DNA from: Bacilli bacterium
GTDB taxonomy: Bacteria > Bacillota_I > Bacilli_A > RFN20 > CAG-826
Reading direction: 5' to 3'
DNA: 9,664 bases
Assembly (NCBI GenBank): GCA_024413875.1
Contig: JAKSVY010000055.1
Location: 1-9,664 of the forward strand
In this document: in pieces, positions 1 to 6,382 of the stretch
Position numbering within the stretch: position 1 is the first letter of the stretch
How the letters are laid out: every line of letters begins with the position of its first letter
Position numbers and translations under genes: made by a program
Notes under the pieces: model-generated
Databases searched by the model: none
The model's input: only the letters and a program-made list of their open reading frames with translations
What the model was told of the DNA's origin: nothing

Positions 1-224
1 ATATTGAACCTGAAAAAGGTTTAGCAAGAATTGCTGCTAACAAAGGAAGAGAAGTAAATCGTTTAGATTTAGAAAAGATTGAATTCCACCACTTTGTTAG
101 AAACACATTCTTAGATCTCGCTAAGAGATTCCCAGATAGATATGTCGTTCTTGATGCTTCAAAATCTTTTGAAGAAGTTATTGAAGACGCATATAACGCC
201 ATTAAAGGAAGATTAGGTAAATAG
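1..224 (+). CDS. tmk: Thymidylate kinase, C-terminal part (5' truncated)
   Basis: This is the last ~74 codons of thymidylate kinase (dTMP + ATP to dTDP + ADP, cytosolic dTTP synthesis). The gene enters from the left edge; the first whole codon is at position 3 and the TAG stop is 222-224. The visible protein begins IEPEKGLARIAAN and continues with GREVNRLDLEKIEFHHFV, the end of the 'D-x-x-P-E-x-G-L-x-R' strand plus the LID/NRLD region typical of Tmk. It then has LAKRFPDRYVVLDA and a C-terminal helix ending KGRLGK. holB follows 3 nt later, the same neighbour as in Bacillus although there yaaQ and yaaR intervene. The missing N-terminus would carry the P-loop. Identification rests on these motifs and on the neighbourhood. 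Confidence 0.93.
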   Translation, partial: IEPEKGLARIAANKGREVNRLDLEKIEFHHFVRNTFLDLAKRFPDRYVVLDASKSFEEVIEDAYNAIKGRLGK

Positions 225-227
225 TTC

Positions 228-1472
228 GTGAATATTAACGAATACTTAAATAAACATCAACCAATTATCTTTCACACAATTGTTAATGCAATTGAACAAG
301 ATCATCTTTCGCACGCTTATTTATTATGCGGTTCACCAGGAATGCCTTTAAATGAGGTTGCCTTATTTATCGCTAAATCAATTATTTGTGAACATAGAAA
401 TCCACTCGCATGCAATGAGTGTCTTACATGTTTAAGAATTGATGAAGGTAACTACCTTGATATTAAAATTATCGGTGGTTCTAAAACAGGTTTTAAAAAT
501 GATGATGTTCAAGAGATTCTTGATCGAATCAATTCATTAGTAATGGACCATAAGCTTGATAAAGATGATGCATCGAATACTTATGAAACCTTTAATTACT
601 TAATTAACAGCAAGACTGGTCTTAAGAAAGAAGACTTAAAAGAACTTATTGAGTCTGCAATCAGTGTTGCAAACAAAAGAAAAGAAGTTGATATCGAAGA
701 TGTTAATGATGTTATTGAAAAAATTAACTTAGTTGCATCAAAGAAATCAACAATCAAAAAAGAAGACACTCAAGACATTATTGAGGCGTTTAGTTTAACT
801 GCTAGTGAAAAAGCGGGTAAGGTTATTTACATCATTAACTGTGTTGAAACAATGACCACTGCTGCGGTTAACTCACTTCTTAAATTTTTAGAAGAACCTG
901 GCAAAGATGTATACGCTATCTTAACAACAGAAAATGAAACCAAGGTACTTCCTACTATTATTTCAAGAACTCAAACATTGAAAATGAGAGCGATTGAAAG
1001 AGATAAAATCATTGAAGAGGCTGTTTCTTATGGAGTCAATAAAGAAGATGCTGAATTATTAAGCTATCTTTATAACGATGGGGAAACGATTAAAAGCTAT
1101 TCCGAAGGTAAACAATACGCTTTAATCAAGGAAATGGTTTTAGACACAATTGAAGCACTTAATGAAAACAAATTACGTGCTGCATACGTTATGGATAAAG
1201 ATATTATTCCTAACGCAAAAACAAACGATATTGTAAGAACATATCTCTCACTTCTTTCAACTGTGTTCCAAGATATCTTAAACACAACATATAAAACAGA
1301 TATAACTTTACTTAGTTATACTGATATAATTAATGACTTAAGCAAGAAGCTTAAGCATATTGCCTATAGCCTTCGCGCTATCCTCGCGGCAAAAAACAAA
1401 TTAGAAATAAACGTGAATATCCCCCTTTTATTGGATCACGTAATATATGAAATCACAAGGGAGGACATATAA
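228..1472 (+). CDS. holB: DNA polymerase III delta' subunit with an expanded 22-residue repeat array
   Basis: Delta' is a stator subunit of the clamp loader that places the sliding clamp on DNA. The start is GTG at 228, 3 nt after the tmk stop, with only a weak SD (AGG near 215), so translation is probably coupled. Visible: HAYLLCGSPG (29-38) in the degenerate P-loop position and lacking the GKT of a functional Walker A; a zinc module with C54, C62, C65, C68; the AAA+ core KVIYIINCVETMTTAAVNS and LLKFLEEP (217-224); and SRT at 246-248 where the family has the SRC motif. The protein is 414 aa against roughly 330 for Bacillus HolB. The excess lies between the zinc module and the KVIYII strand, where a module consensus hydrophobic-K-x-[DE]-D-x-x-[DE]-x-[ILY]-[DE]-x-[IFA]-[NS] recurs at residues 89, 110, 132, 154 and 176. 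The last copy aligns with the normal family segment. The C-terminal collar-like helices (from ~255) are ordinary. ricT begins 1 nt after the stop. Confidence 0.93.
   Translation: MNINEYLNKHQPIIFHTIVNAIEQDHLSHAYLLCGSPGMPLNEVALFIAKSIICEHRNPLACNECLTCLRIDEGNYLDIKIIGGSKTGFKNDDVQEILDRINSLVMDHKLDKDDASNTYETFNYLINSKTGLKKEDLKELIESAISVANKRKEVDIEDVNDVIEKINLVASKKSTIKKEDTQDIIEAFSLTASEKAGKVIYIINCVETMTTAAVNSLLKFLEEPGKDVYAILTTENETKVLPTIISRTQTLKMRAIERDKIIEEAVSYGVNKEDAELLSYLYNDGETIKSYSEGKQYALIKEMVLDTIEALNENKLRAAYVMDKDIIPNAKTNDIVRTYLSLLSTVFQDILNTTYKTDITLLSYTDIINDLSKKLKHIAYSLRAILAAKNKLEINVNIPLLLDHVIYEITREDI
492..818 (+). repeat. Five-copy 66-nt tandem coding repeat inside holB
   Basis: Translated, this stretch holds five consecutive modules of 21-22 residues. 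Their cores begin FKNDDVQEILDRIN (89), LDKDDASNTYETFN (110), LKKEDLKELIESAIS (132), VDIEDVNDVIEKIN (154) and IKKEDTQDIIEAFS (176). The phrase SKTG precedes copy 1 (85-88) and copy 3 (128-131). The DNA copies have diverged, so the array is recognised at protein level. The second copy is the most degenerate. Four extra copies of 22 residues equal 88 aa, which almost exactly explains the length above the usual HolB size. This points to stepwise internal duplication of one native helix. Confidence 0.85.
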
Positions 1473-1473
1473 T

Positions 1474-2691
1474 ATGGAAATTACACATTATGTACCTATA
1501 AAATTCACTAATTCTTCCAAGTCATATTACTTTGGAACTGAATTAGGTGATTTAAAAGTAGACGACTATGTCGTTGCGGAATCAGTTAGAGGTATGCAAG
1601 TTGGTATTGTTACTGATAAACCTACCCCTATTGCAAAATATAAAAGTTCATTGGAACTTAAACCAATCCTTAGAAAGGCCACTAAGGAAGATTTAATCGT
1701 TCATGAAGATAACTTAAGAAAAGCAAAAGAATCTATTAAGATTGCTAATGAAGAAATTGAACAACTTAAGTTAGATATGCACACAATCGAAGCGGAATAT
1801 TCTTTAGATTGTTCAAAGATTACTATCACATACGTTGCGGATGAACGTGTTGACTTCCGTGAATTACTCAAGGTTTTAGCATTCAAACTCCGTTGCCGTA
1901 TTGAACTTAGACAAATTGGTTCAAGAGATAAGGCTCGTATGGTTGGTGGTATTGGTATATGTGGACTTCCACTTTGCTGTTCAACATTCTTAAATAACAT
2001 TGAAGGTATCTCTATTAATAGAGCAAAGAACCAAATGTTATCTTTAAACATCCCTAAGTTAAGCGGACACTGTGGAAAGCTTATTTGTTGCCTTCTTTAT
2101 GAAGATGAAGCATATACAGAATTAAAGAAAGATTTCCCACGTATTGGTGAAACTGTAGTTAAGGATGATATTAAATTTAAGGTCACTTCTTATAATGTTT
2201 TATCACGTGTTATCAAACTTGAATCTGAAGAAGAAGATATTCAATTTGTACCACTTGAAGAAGTTAATGCTTTATTAGGAAGAGGCACAAGAAAGCCACA
2301 ACCACAATATAATCCAGCGGCAAACAAGGAACAATACGCTAAACCTAATAGAGACAATAATAGACCACAAAACAATAATCAAAATAAGCCTAATAATAAC
2401 CAAAATAGGAATAATAGCAACCGCCCTCAACAAAATAATAGCGGTAACCAAAATAATGGCCAAAATCGCCCAAATAATAGACCAAACAATAATAACAATA
2501 GATCACAAAATAATAGACCTAATAACAATAATCAAAATAGAAATAATAGGCCTGAACAAAAGCCTGTTGAACCAAAGGTTGAACAAACAAACACTACTGA
2601 AACAACAGTAAATAACAACCCAAACAATTCAAATAGACGTCACGGACCAAACCGTAACTTCCACTACCACAAAAACAATAACAGAAGATAA
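1474..2691 (+). CDS. ricT: RicT/YaaT, PSP1-domain Y-complex subunit with Asn-rich tail
   Basis: In Bacillus RicT joins RicA and RicF in the Y-complex, which binds Fe-S clusters and works with RNase Y in mRNA maturation. The ATG at 1474 is chosen because AAGGGAGG (1457-1464) sits 9 nt upstream; an in-frame ATG at 1447 lies inside holB and before this SD. The product is 405 aa. Residues 1 to ~270 are the PSP1-type body: THYVPIKF at the N-terminus, a helical stretch at ~70-110, then MVGGIGICGLPLCCS and LSGHCGKLICCLLYE. These give two CX4CC sets (C163/168/169 and C200/205/206), the conserved cysteines expected of RicT. Residues ~272-405 are a low-complexity tail with about 50 Asn, plus Arg, Pro and Gln, ending HYHKNNNRR. 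Bacillus YaaT is about 275 aa, so the tail is extra. It lies between holB (1 nt) and rsmI (2 nt). Confidence 0.92.
   Translation: MEITHYVPIKFTNSSKSYYFGTELGDLKVDDYVVAESVRGMQVGIVTDKPTPIAKYKSSLELKPILRKATKEDLIVHEDNLRKAKESIKIANEEIEQLKLDMHTIEAEYSLDCSKITITYVADERVDFRELLKVLAFKLRCRIELRQIGSRDKARMVGGIGICGLPLCCSTFLNNIEGISINRAKNQMLSLNIPKLSGHCGKLICCLLYEDEAYTELKKDFPRIGETVVKDDIKFKVTSYNVLSRVIKLESEEEDIQFVPLEEVNALLGRGTRKPQPQYNPAANKEQYAKPNRDNNRPQNNNQNKPNNNQNRNNSNRPQQNNSGNQNNGQNRPNNRPNNNNNRSQNNRPNNNNQNRNNRPEQKPVEPKVEQTNTTETTVNNNPNNSNRRHGPNRNFHYHKNNNRR
2287..2688 (+). other. Low-complexity Asn/Arg/Pro/Gln-rich C-terminal tail of RicT
   Basis: The DNA is dominated by AAT/AAC with interspersed AGA, CCA and CAA codons, giving repeated NNRP, NNNQN and NRNN phrases. 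About 50 of 134 residues are Asn and very few are hydrophobic, so the segment should be disordered. Reading frame and stop are intact, and rsmI follows immediately, which argues that the tail is translated and not a frameshifted extension. A patch with Glu, Val and Thr (EQKPVEPKVEQTNTTETT) splits it before the basic final NRRHGPNRNFHYHK part. Confidence 0.85.
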
Positions 2692-2693
2692 AT

Positions 2694-3545
2694 ATGAGAA
2701 GCCAAAACTTTGTTGATAACAAACCATTAATCTATTTAGTATCCACTCCAATCGGAAACTTGAGTGAATTTTCACCACGTGCGATTGAAGTTATTTCTGA
2801 TTGTGATTTAATCGCTTGTGAAGATACAAGGAACACAGCAAAGTTATTATCATTCTTTAATATTTCTAAACCACTTGTGTCACTTCGTGAACACAACGAA
2901 GTTAGTGAATCACTTAACATCATTGAACAAATCAATTCAAGAGGAATTAAAGTTGTGTATGTTTCCGATGCTGGTTATCCATGTATTTCTGATCCAGGCG
3001 CTAAGCTTGTTGAACTTGCTTTACAAAACGGAATCAACGTTTCAACAGTAAGTGGTCCTAACGCTGCATTAAATGCTTTGGTTGCATCAGGACTTCCTTG
3101 TGACCATTTCTACTTCCACGGATTCCTTGATCCAAAAAACAAGGTTCAAAAAGATGAACTCAGAAAGTTATCTACTAAAGAAGAAACACTTATTTTCTAT
3201 GAAGCACCTCATAGAATTATGGATACATTAGAAAATATGTATGAAATTCTTGGTGATAGAAAAGCTTGCTTAGCAAGAGAATTAACTAAGAAGTTTGAAG
3301 AATTTATTAGATTATCTCTTAGTGAAATGGTTCAACTTGATCCAAACACTTTAAAAGGTGAAATGGTTGTTATTGTTGAAGGTAAAACAAAAGAAGATAA
3401 TCCAACATTAACGGATGAGGAAATTATCAAAATGGTTAATGATGTAATTGCAACTGGAGTGTCAACAAAAGACGCAATTAAAAAAGTTGCTGAGATTACA
3501 AACATCAACAAAAACACTGTATATAAAATTTATCATGTAAATTAA
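2694..3545 (+). CDS. rsmI: 16S rRNA 2'-O-ribose C1402 methyltransferase RsmI
   Basis: RsmI uses S-adenosylmethionine to methylate the ribose of C1402 in the 16S rRNA decoding centre. At 283 aa it has normal family length. Motifs in order: LIYLVSTPIGNL (12-23), IACEDTRNT (40-48), LREHNE (64-69), VYVSDAGYPCISDPG (88-102), VSGPNAALNALVASG (119-133) and FYEAPHRI (168-175), all diagnostic of the tetrapyrrole-methylase-like RsmI/YraL fold. The C-terminal TGVSTKDAIKKVAEITNINKNTVYKIY is the small HTH-like tail of the family. The ATG is 2 nt after the ricT stop with only a weak purine stretch (AGAAG), so translational coupling is likely. In Bacillus yabA lies between ricT and rsmI; it is absent here. 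The stop overlaps the start of the following terminator stem. Confidence 0.96.
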   Translation: MRSQNFVDNKPLIYLVSTPIGNLSEFSPRAIEVISDCDLIACEDTRNTAKLLSFFNISKPLVSLREHNEVSESLNIIEQINSRGIKVVYVSDAGYPCISDPGAKLVELALQNGINVSTVSGPNAALNALVASGLPCDHFYFHGFLDPKNKVQKDELRKLSTKEETLIFYEAPHRIMDTLENMYEILGDRKACLARELTKKFEEFIRLSLSEMVQLDPNTLKGEMVVIVEGKTKEDNPTLTDEEIIKMVNDVIATGVSTKDAIKKVAEITNINKNTVYKIYHVN

Positions 3546-4264
3546 ACAGCATTAACTTGCTGTTTTTTCTTATTTATTAACCAATAGATAAGTATGTATA
3601 GTGAGCAAGCTGCTGATGATTCAACCCATAACATATACCAAGAAGTAAAAAATGGTAAATCACTTAAAATTGGATTACGAATATTCATCGCGTCAGGGAA
3701 TTTGAAAGCATATATTTCAATAACACCAACAAGCATCATGATTCCATAACCAACAACAAAAACCGGAATCTTCTTAAAAGAAGGTGTTATATATCCTTTT
3801 AAGAAGATAATTAAAACAATCCATACATCAATAGAGTGATGTAACAATCCAGTAATATTTACAATATGGTAGGCTGGAAACGTTGATAAATAGTCTGGAT
3901 AGATAGTAGAAATTAATCCACCCATAAACGCCATAAAGCAAACAAAATGTAAAACAATATTATTCTTTTTTCCAAACAAAACCGCTAAAGATAAAACAAA
4001 ACCAGCAAATGAACAAAAACTATATGGAAACATCATATACATTTTCATTCCTTCAAAGTTGTGGTTAACCTTGAAGATTGTACCAAAAATAACATTGATA
4101 GTTACCGCAAGAAGCAAAGCGCCGCCGCTTATTTTTAACACAAGATTAAATGATTTATCATTAGTTTTCTTATATACAAAATAGCCTCCTAAAATATATC
4201 CGGTAAAGGCAATTAATAAAAATATAATGTGATATAAGCAAAATGGTTCAGATTTCATCCACAT
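3542..4264 (-). CDS. YwaF/TMEM164-like polytopic membrane protein (paralog A)
   Basis: Starting at the ATG at 4264 (MWMKSEPF), this is a ~240-residue protein of about six to seven hydrophobic segments. It aligns by eye with paralog B: PFCLYHIIFLLIAF versus IFGLKHLIIVAVCI at the N-terminus, FPYSFCSF versus LPFHLCSI, GGLISTIY versus GGIAAIFI, a shared His in LLHHSI versus FGYHVGI, and NPILSDLPF versus NPPMDGLPF. The likely family is YwaF/TIGR02206/TMEM164-like. Cys84 and His143 are 59 residues apart, near the 60 of paralog B. Human TMEM164 is, as I recall, an ether-phospholipid acyltransferase with a conserved Cys and His; transfer of that activity is inference. The start is uncertain: no SD precedes this ATG, and the frame stays open upstream through a hydrophobic stretch to beyond the tetR stop. 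It lies 64 nt downstream of tetR, probably in one transcript. Confidence 0.72.
   Translation of the reverse strand: MWMKSEPFCLYHIIFLLIAFTGYILGGYFVYKKTNDKSFNLVLKISGGALLLAVTINVIFGTIFKVNHNFEGMKMYMMFPYSFCSFAGFVLSLAVLFGKKNNIVLHFVCFMAFMGGLISTIYPDYLSTFPAYHIVNITGLLHHSIDVWIVLIIFLKGYITPSFKKIPVFVVGYGIMMLVGVIEIYAFKFPDAMNIRNPILSDLPFFTSWYMLWVESSAACSLYILIYWLINKKKQQVNAV
3544..3569. terminator. Bidirectional intrinsic terminator between rsmI and the - strand membrane gene
   Basis: AAACAGCA (3544-3551) pairs perfectly with TGCTGTTT (3558-3565) around the 6-nt loop TTAACT, followed by a T run to 3568. On the - strand the same hairpin is followed by TTTAATTT, a weaker T tract. The genes are convergent, and the stem encodes the last codons of the - strand ORF (QVNAV), so both stop codons lie in or beside the hairpin. 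Confidence 0.8.
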
Positions 4265-4328
4265 AGAGCGGATTATAACACAAGAAAATAAAAGACCCCA
4301 TATTAAATAGAGCCTTATATTACAATTG

Positions 4329-4871
4329 TTATTTTTGTTCCGATTTTCTGATTTCGTTATATAAAATTGTGGCAATCTCTTCAGTGTCACAATTGCTTTT
4401 CTTTTCAACCCAGCCAAAAACAATAGCGAGAACTCCCGAATTACGATACATAACTTCGATTCTTTTTGTTGGATCAGTGATGTTATATCTTTTGATTTCG
4501 TATTCACTTTGAGCATTTGTAATTGCAGCTTTAAATCTATTAGATTCATTTGATTTAATAAATCTCATTAAAACTTCATTACCCGCAATGTTTTTCATGT
4601 ATTTGGCAACATAATCTGGGCCAGTAGTATTTTCAATATAATAACTATCATATAAAACATCATTGACCTTTGAGATTGCGTCAATTTGGTCATAAATAAT
4701 ATCTTCAATTAACGAATCTATATATGAATAATACTCGTAAAAAGTAGAACGATTAATTTGGCATTTCTTGCATATTTCTGAAACATTAATATCCAAAGGG
4801 CTCTTAGTCATGAGCAAAGATATATAGCAATTTTTTATCTTGGTTTTTGTTCTTTCTCTTTTATTATTCAT
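4329..4871 (-). CDS. TetR-family transcriptional regulator
   Basis: A 180-residue DNA-binding regulator. The start at 4871 (MNNKRERTKTKIKN) is preferred over an in-frame ATG at 4973: it gives the standard TetR N-terminus, has a G-run (4881-4885) 9 nt upstream that can act as SD, and lies downstream of the predicted promoter. The HTH is DINVSEICKKCQINRSTFYEYYSYIDSLIEDI (~22-53). The rest is helical, and the ending SGVLAIVFGWVEKKSNCDTEEIATIL resembles the TetR_C_7/DhaS-type ligand domain. It is divergent from the alcohol dehydrogenase and upstream of membrane paralog A. The 31-bp element at 4932-4962 overlaps its -35, so autoregulation is likely. A second copy of that element at 6321 suggests that it also controls a downstream transcript. 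The ligand is unknown; an alcohol, aldehyde or lipid would suit the neighbours (inference). Confidence 0.88.
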   Translation of the reverse strand: MNNKRERTKTKIKNCYISLLMTKSPLDINVSEICKKCQINRSTFYEYYSYIDSLIEDIIYDQIDAISKVNDVLYDSYYIENTTGPDYVAKYMKNIAGNEVLMRFIKSNESNRFKAAITNAQSEYEIKRYNITDPTKRIEVMYRNSGVLAIVFGWVEKKSNCDTEEIATILYNEIRKSEQK

Positions 4872-4908
4872 AATTATTTGCCCCCGCGTAATAACCTTAT
4901 CAAATAAT

Positions 4909-4937
4909 ATATTAAAATATTTAATAAAAAATTCCAA
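4909..4937 (-). promoter_or_regulatory. Predicted tetR promoter
   Basis: Read on the - strand: -35 TTGGAA (4937-4932), a 17-nt spacer and -10 TAATAT (4914-4909), with transcription expected near 4902 and a ~30-nt leader to the ATG. Each hexamer matches consensus at 4 of 6 positions and the area is very AT-rich, so the exact -10 is uncertain. The -35 is made of the outer half of the operator-like element, as expected for autorepression. Confidence 0.5.
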
Positions 4938-4962
4938 CACTTGTTGTTTTTTGTTGGTTGAA
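4932..4962 (+). promoter_or_regulatory. Operator-like element, copy 1 (tetR/adh intergenic)
   Basis: The 31-bp element starts TTCCAACAC and ends TTGGTTGAA. Its core CAACA-CT-TGTTG (4935-4946) is a perfect 5-bp dyad; CCAACA (4934-4939) also faces TGTTGG (4952-4957) 12 nt away. It overlaps the -35 of both divergent promoters. A copy differing at 4 of 31 positions (9, 16, 17, 23), without gaps, lies at 6321-6351. Position and duplication make it the best candidate site for the TetR protein. Confidence 0.7.
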
Positions 4963-4986
4963 TCACTATGCATTCAATATTAGTAT
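4958..4986 (+). promoter_or_regulatory. Predicted alcohol dehydrogenase promoter
   Basis: -35 TTGAAT (4958-4963), 17-nt spacer, -10 TAGTAT (4981-4986). Start of transcription is expected at about 4993-4994. The call is supported by the second copy of the region, which keeps the hexamers TTGAAC and TAGTAT at identical spacing (6347-6375) while the spacer between them has drifted. Confidence 0.65.
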
Positions 4987-4993
4987 TTGGAGC

Positions 4994-5010
4994 GGTAGGA
5001 TAAACCTACC
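4994..5010 (+). promoter_or_regulatory. 5'-terminal hairpin of the adh mRNA leader
   Basis: GGTAGG (4994-4999) pairs perfectly with CCTACC (5005-5010) across the loop ATAAA. It begins at the predicted transcription start and ends 5 nt before the strong SD AAGGAGG (5016-5022), which is 9 nt from the ATG. A hairpin right at the 5' end that leaves the SD free is the arrangement of a 5' mRNA-stabilising stem. It shows no riboswitch-like complexity. Confidence 0.6.
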
Positions 5011-5031
5011 CATATAAGGAGGCATTATAAA

Positions 5032-6249
5032 ATGCAAAGATTTACTTTACCAAGAGATTTATATCACGGTGAAAACGCTTTAGAAGCATTAAAGACTTTT
5101 AAAGGTAAAAGAGCTGTCATTTGTATCGGTGGTTCTTCAATGAAAAAGTTCGGTTTCTTAGATAGAGCTATTAGCTACTTAAAAGAAGCTGGAATGGAAG
5201 TTGCAATTATTGATGGTATTGAACCAGATCCATCAGTAGAAACAGTTATGGCTGGTGCAGCTAAAATGATCGAATTCCAACCAGATTGGATTGTCGCTAT
5301 CGGTGGAGGTTCTCCAATCGATGCTGCAAAGGCAATGTGGATTAAATACGAATACCCACAAACAACATTCGAAGATATGTGCAAAGTCTTCGGATTACCA
5401 ACATTAAGAACAAAAGCAAAATTCTGTGCTGTTTCATCTACATCAGGAACTGCTACAGAAGTTACTGCATTCTCAATCATTACTGATTACAAGAAAGGTA
5501 TCAAATACCCTATCGCTGACTTCGAAATTACTCCAGATGTCGCTATTGTTGATCCAGCACTCGCTCACACAATGCCACATAAGTTAGTTGCACACACAGG
5601 TATGGATGCTATCACACACGCAGTTGAAGCTTATGTTTCTACATGTAACTGTGATTACACAGACCCATTAGCACTTCACGCTATCAAGATGATTAAGAGA
5701 GATTTAGTCAACTCTTATAATGACGATATGGCTGCAAGAGATGCAATGCACGATGCTCAATGTTTAGCAGGTATGGCATTCTCAAATGCATTACTCGGTA
5801 TTGTTCACTCAATGGCTCACAAGACTGGTGCTGCATTCGCTGATTATGGCGCACACATCATTCATGGTGCTGCTAACGCTATGTATTTACCAAAGGTTAT
5901 CGCTTTCAATGCTAAAGATGAAACAGCAAAGAAGAGATATGGTCAAATTGCTGACTTTATCGGTTTAGGCGGTAACAACGATGATGAAAAGGTTGCATTA
6001 TTAATCAAGATGTTACGTGATATGAATGATGCATTAAATATTCCACACTGTATCAAGAATTATGGCGCTGATTCATATCCATGTGAAAATGGTTTTGTTC
6101 CAGAAGAAGTTTATTTAGCACGCCGTCACGACATTGCTGTCAACGCTATTGCTGATGCATGTACTGGTTCAAACCCACGTCAACCTTCAGTTGAAGAAAT
6201 GGAAAAACTCTTAGATTGTGTTTATTACGATCTTGATGTTAACTTCTAA
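5032..6249 (+). CDS. Iron-containing (group III) alcohol dehydrogenase
   Basis: A 405-residue soluble enzyme of the Fe-ADH family, interconverting primary alcohols and aldehydes with NAD(P)H. The N-terminal Rossmann-like half has AVICIGGSSMKKFG (28-41) and WIVAIGGGSPIDAAK (86-100), the GGGS nucleotide-binding loop. SSTSGTATEVT (135-145) follows. Predicted metal ligands are D192 and H196 (HTGMDAITHAVEAY), H259 (IVHSMAHKTGA) and H278 (HGAANA), all present. The end, ACTGSNPRQPS, resembles the ADH half of AdhE and butanol dehydrogenases; the AdhE aldehyde-dehydrogenase half is absent. SD AAGGAGG is excellent. Codon use differs from the neighbours, with many C-ending codons (CAC, GCT/GCA, ATC, TTC), which suggests high expression. 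It is monocistronic with its own terminator and is divergent from tetR. The true substrate and the NAD/NADP preference cannot be read from the sequence. Confidence 0.93.
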   Translation: MQRFTLPRDLYHGENALEALKTFKGKRAVICIGGSSMKKFGFLDRAISYLKEAGMEVAIIDGIEPDPSVETVMAGAAKMIEFQPDWIVAIGGGSPIDAAKAMWIKYEYPQTTFEDMCKVFGLPTLRTKAKFCAVSSTSGTATEVTAFSIITDYKKGIKYPIADFEITPDVAIVDPALAHTMPHKLVAHTGMDAITHAVEAYVSTCNCDYTDPLALHAIKMIKRDLVNSYNDDMAARDAMHDAQCLAGMAFSNALLGIVHSMAHKTGAAFADYGAHIIHGAANAMYLPKVIAFNAKDETAKKRYGQIADFIGLGGNNDDEKVALLIKMLRDMNDALNIPHCIKNYGADSYPCENGFVPEEVYLARRHDIAVNAIADACTGSNPRQPSVEEMEKLLDCVYYDLDVNF

Positions 6250-6272
6250 TTTAACTGATTAATCAAAAAACT

Positions 6273-6307
6273 AAGTAGGGACATAATATTTGCTCCCTAC
6301 TTTTTTA
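6273..6307 (+). terminator. Intrinsic terminator of the alcohol dehydrogenase gene
   Basis: AAGTAGGGA (6273-6281) pairs perfectly over 9 bp with TCCCTACTT (6294-6302) around a 12-nt loop, followed by T residues to 6306. It starts 23 nt after the stop. It isolates the dehydrogenase from the promoter copy that begins at 6321. Confidence 0.9.
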
Positions 6308-6320
6308 GTAAAAACTTATT

Positions 6321-6351
6321 TTCCAACATTTGTTGCATTTTGATGGTTGAA
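6321..6351 (+). promoter_or_regulatory. Operator-like element, copy 2
   Basis: It has 27/31 identity, ungapped, with the element at 4932-4962, including the CAACA-TT-TGTTG dyad (6324-6335) and the closing TGGTTGAA. It lies 14 nt after the adh terminator, where no protein gene follows on the + strand. Confidence 0.7.
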
Positions 6352-6375
6352 CGCGTTTTTAAACAATAATAGTAT
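6347..6375 (+). promoter_or_regulatory. Predicted promoter of a non-coding transcript
   Basis: -35 TTGAAC (6347-6352), 17-nt spacer, -10 TAGTAT (6370-6375). This matches the adh promoter in hexamers, spacing and position relative to the operator. Over 64 ungapped positions (4932-4995 versus 6321-6384) I count 46 identities, concentrated in the operator and the -10 area. A GG follows the -10 at the same distance in both copies. Confidence 0.6.
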
Positions 6376-6382
6376 GTTGATA

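Noticed and set aside
1701..2051. Antisense ORF of 116 codons opposite ricT, and other antisense ORFs
   Set aside because: They lie opposite clearly conserved coding sequence, have no SD or recognisable domain and follow the codon pattern of the sense gene.
2340..2560. CRISPR or DNA minisatellite in the AAT-rich stretch
   Set aside because: Repeats are irregular, short and in frame with ricT; they reflect Asn-rich protein sequence, with no constant repeat/spacer units.
4265..4549. N-terminal extension of membrane paralog A reaching to 4549 on the - strand
   Set aside because: It overlaps the conserved tetR coding sequence in another frame; its translation is unlike the family and has no SD. 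It is open by chance.
4872..4973. In-frame upstream start of tetR at 4973
   Set aside because: It would place the start upstream of the predicted promoter and through the operator, and adds 34 residues not seen in TetR proteins; the ATG at 4871 gives the standard N-terminus.
4987..5031. Riboswitch or attenuator in the adh leader
   Set aside because: Only ~38 nt with one simple hairpin and a free SD; no T run or alternative pairing partner for the stem.
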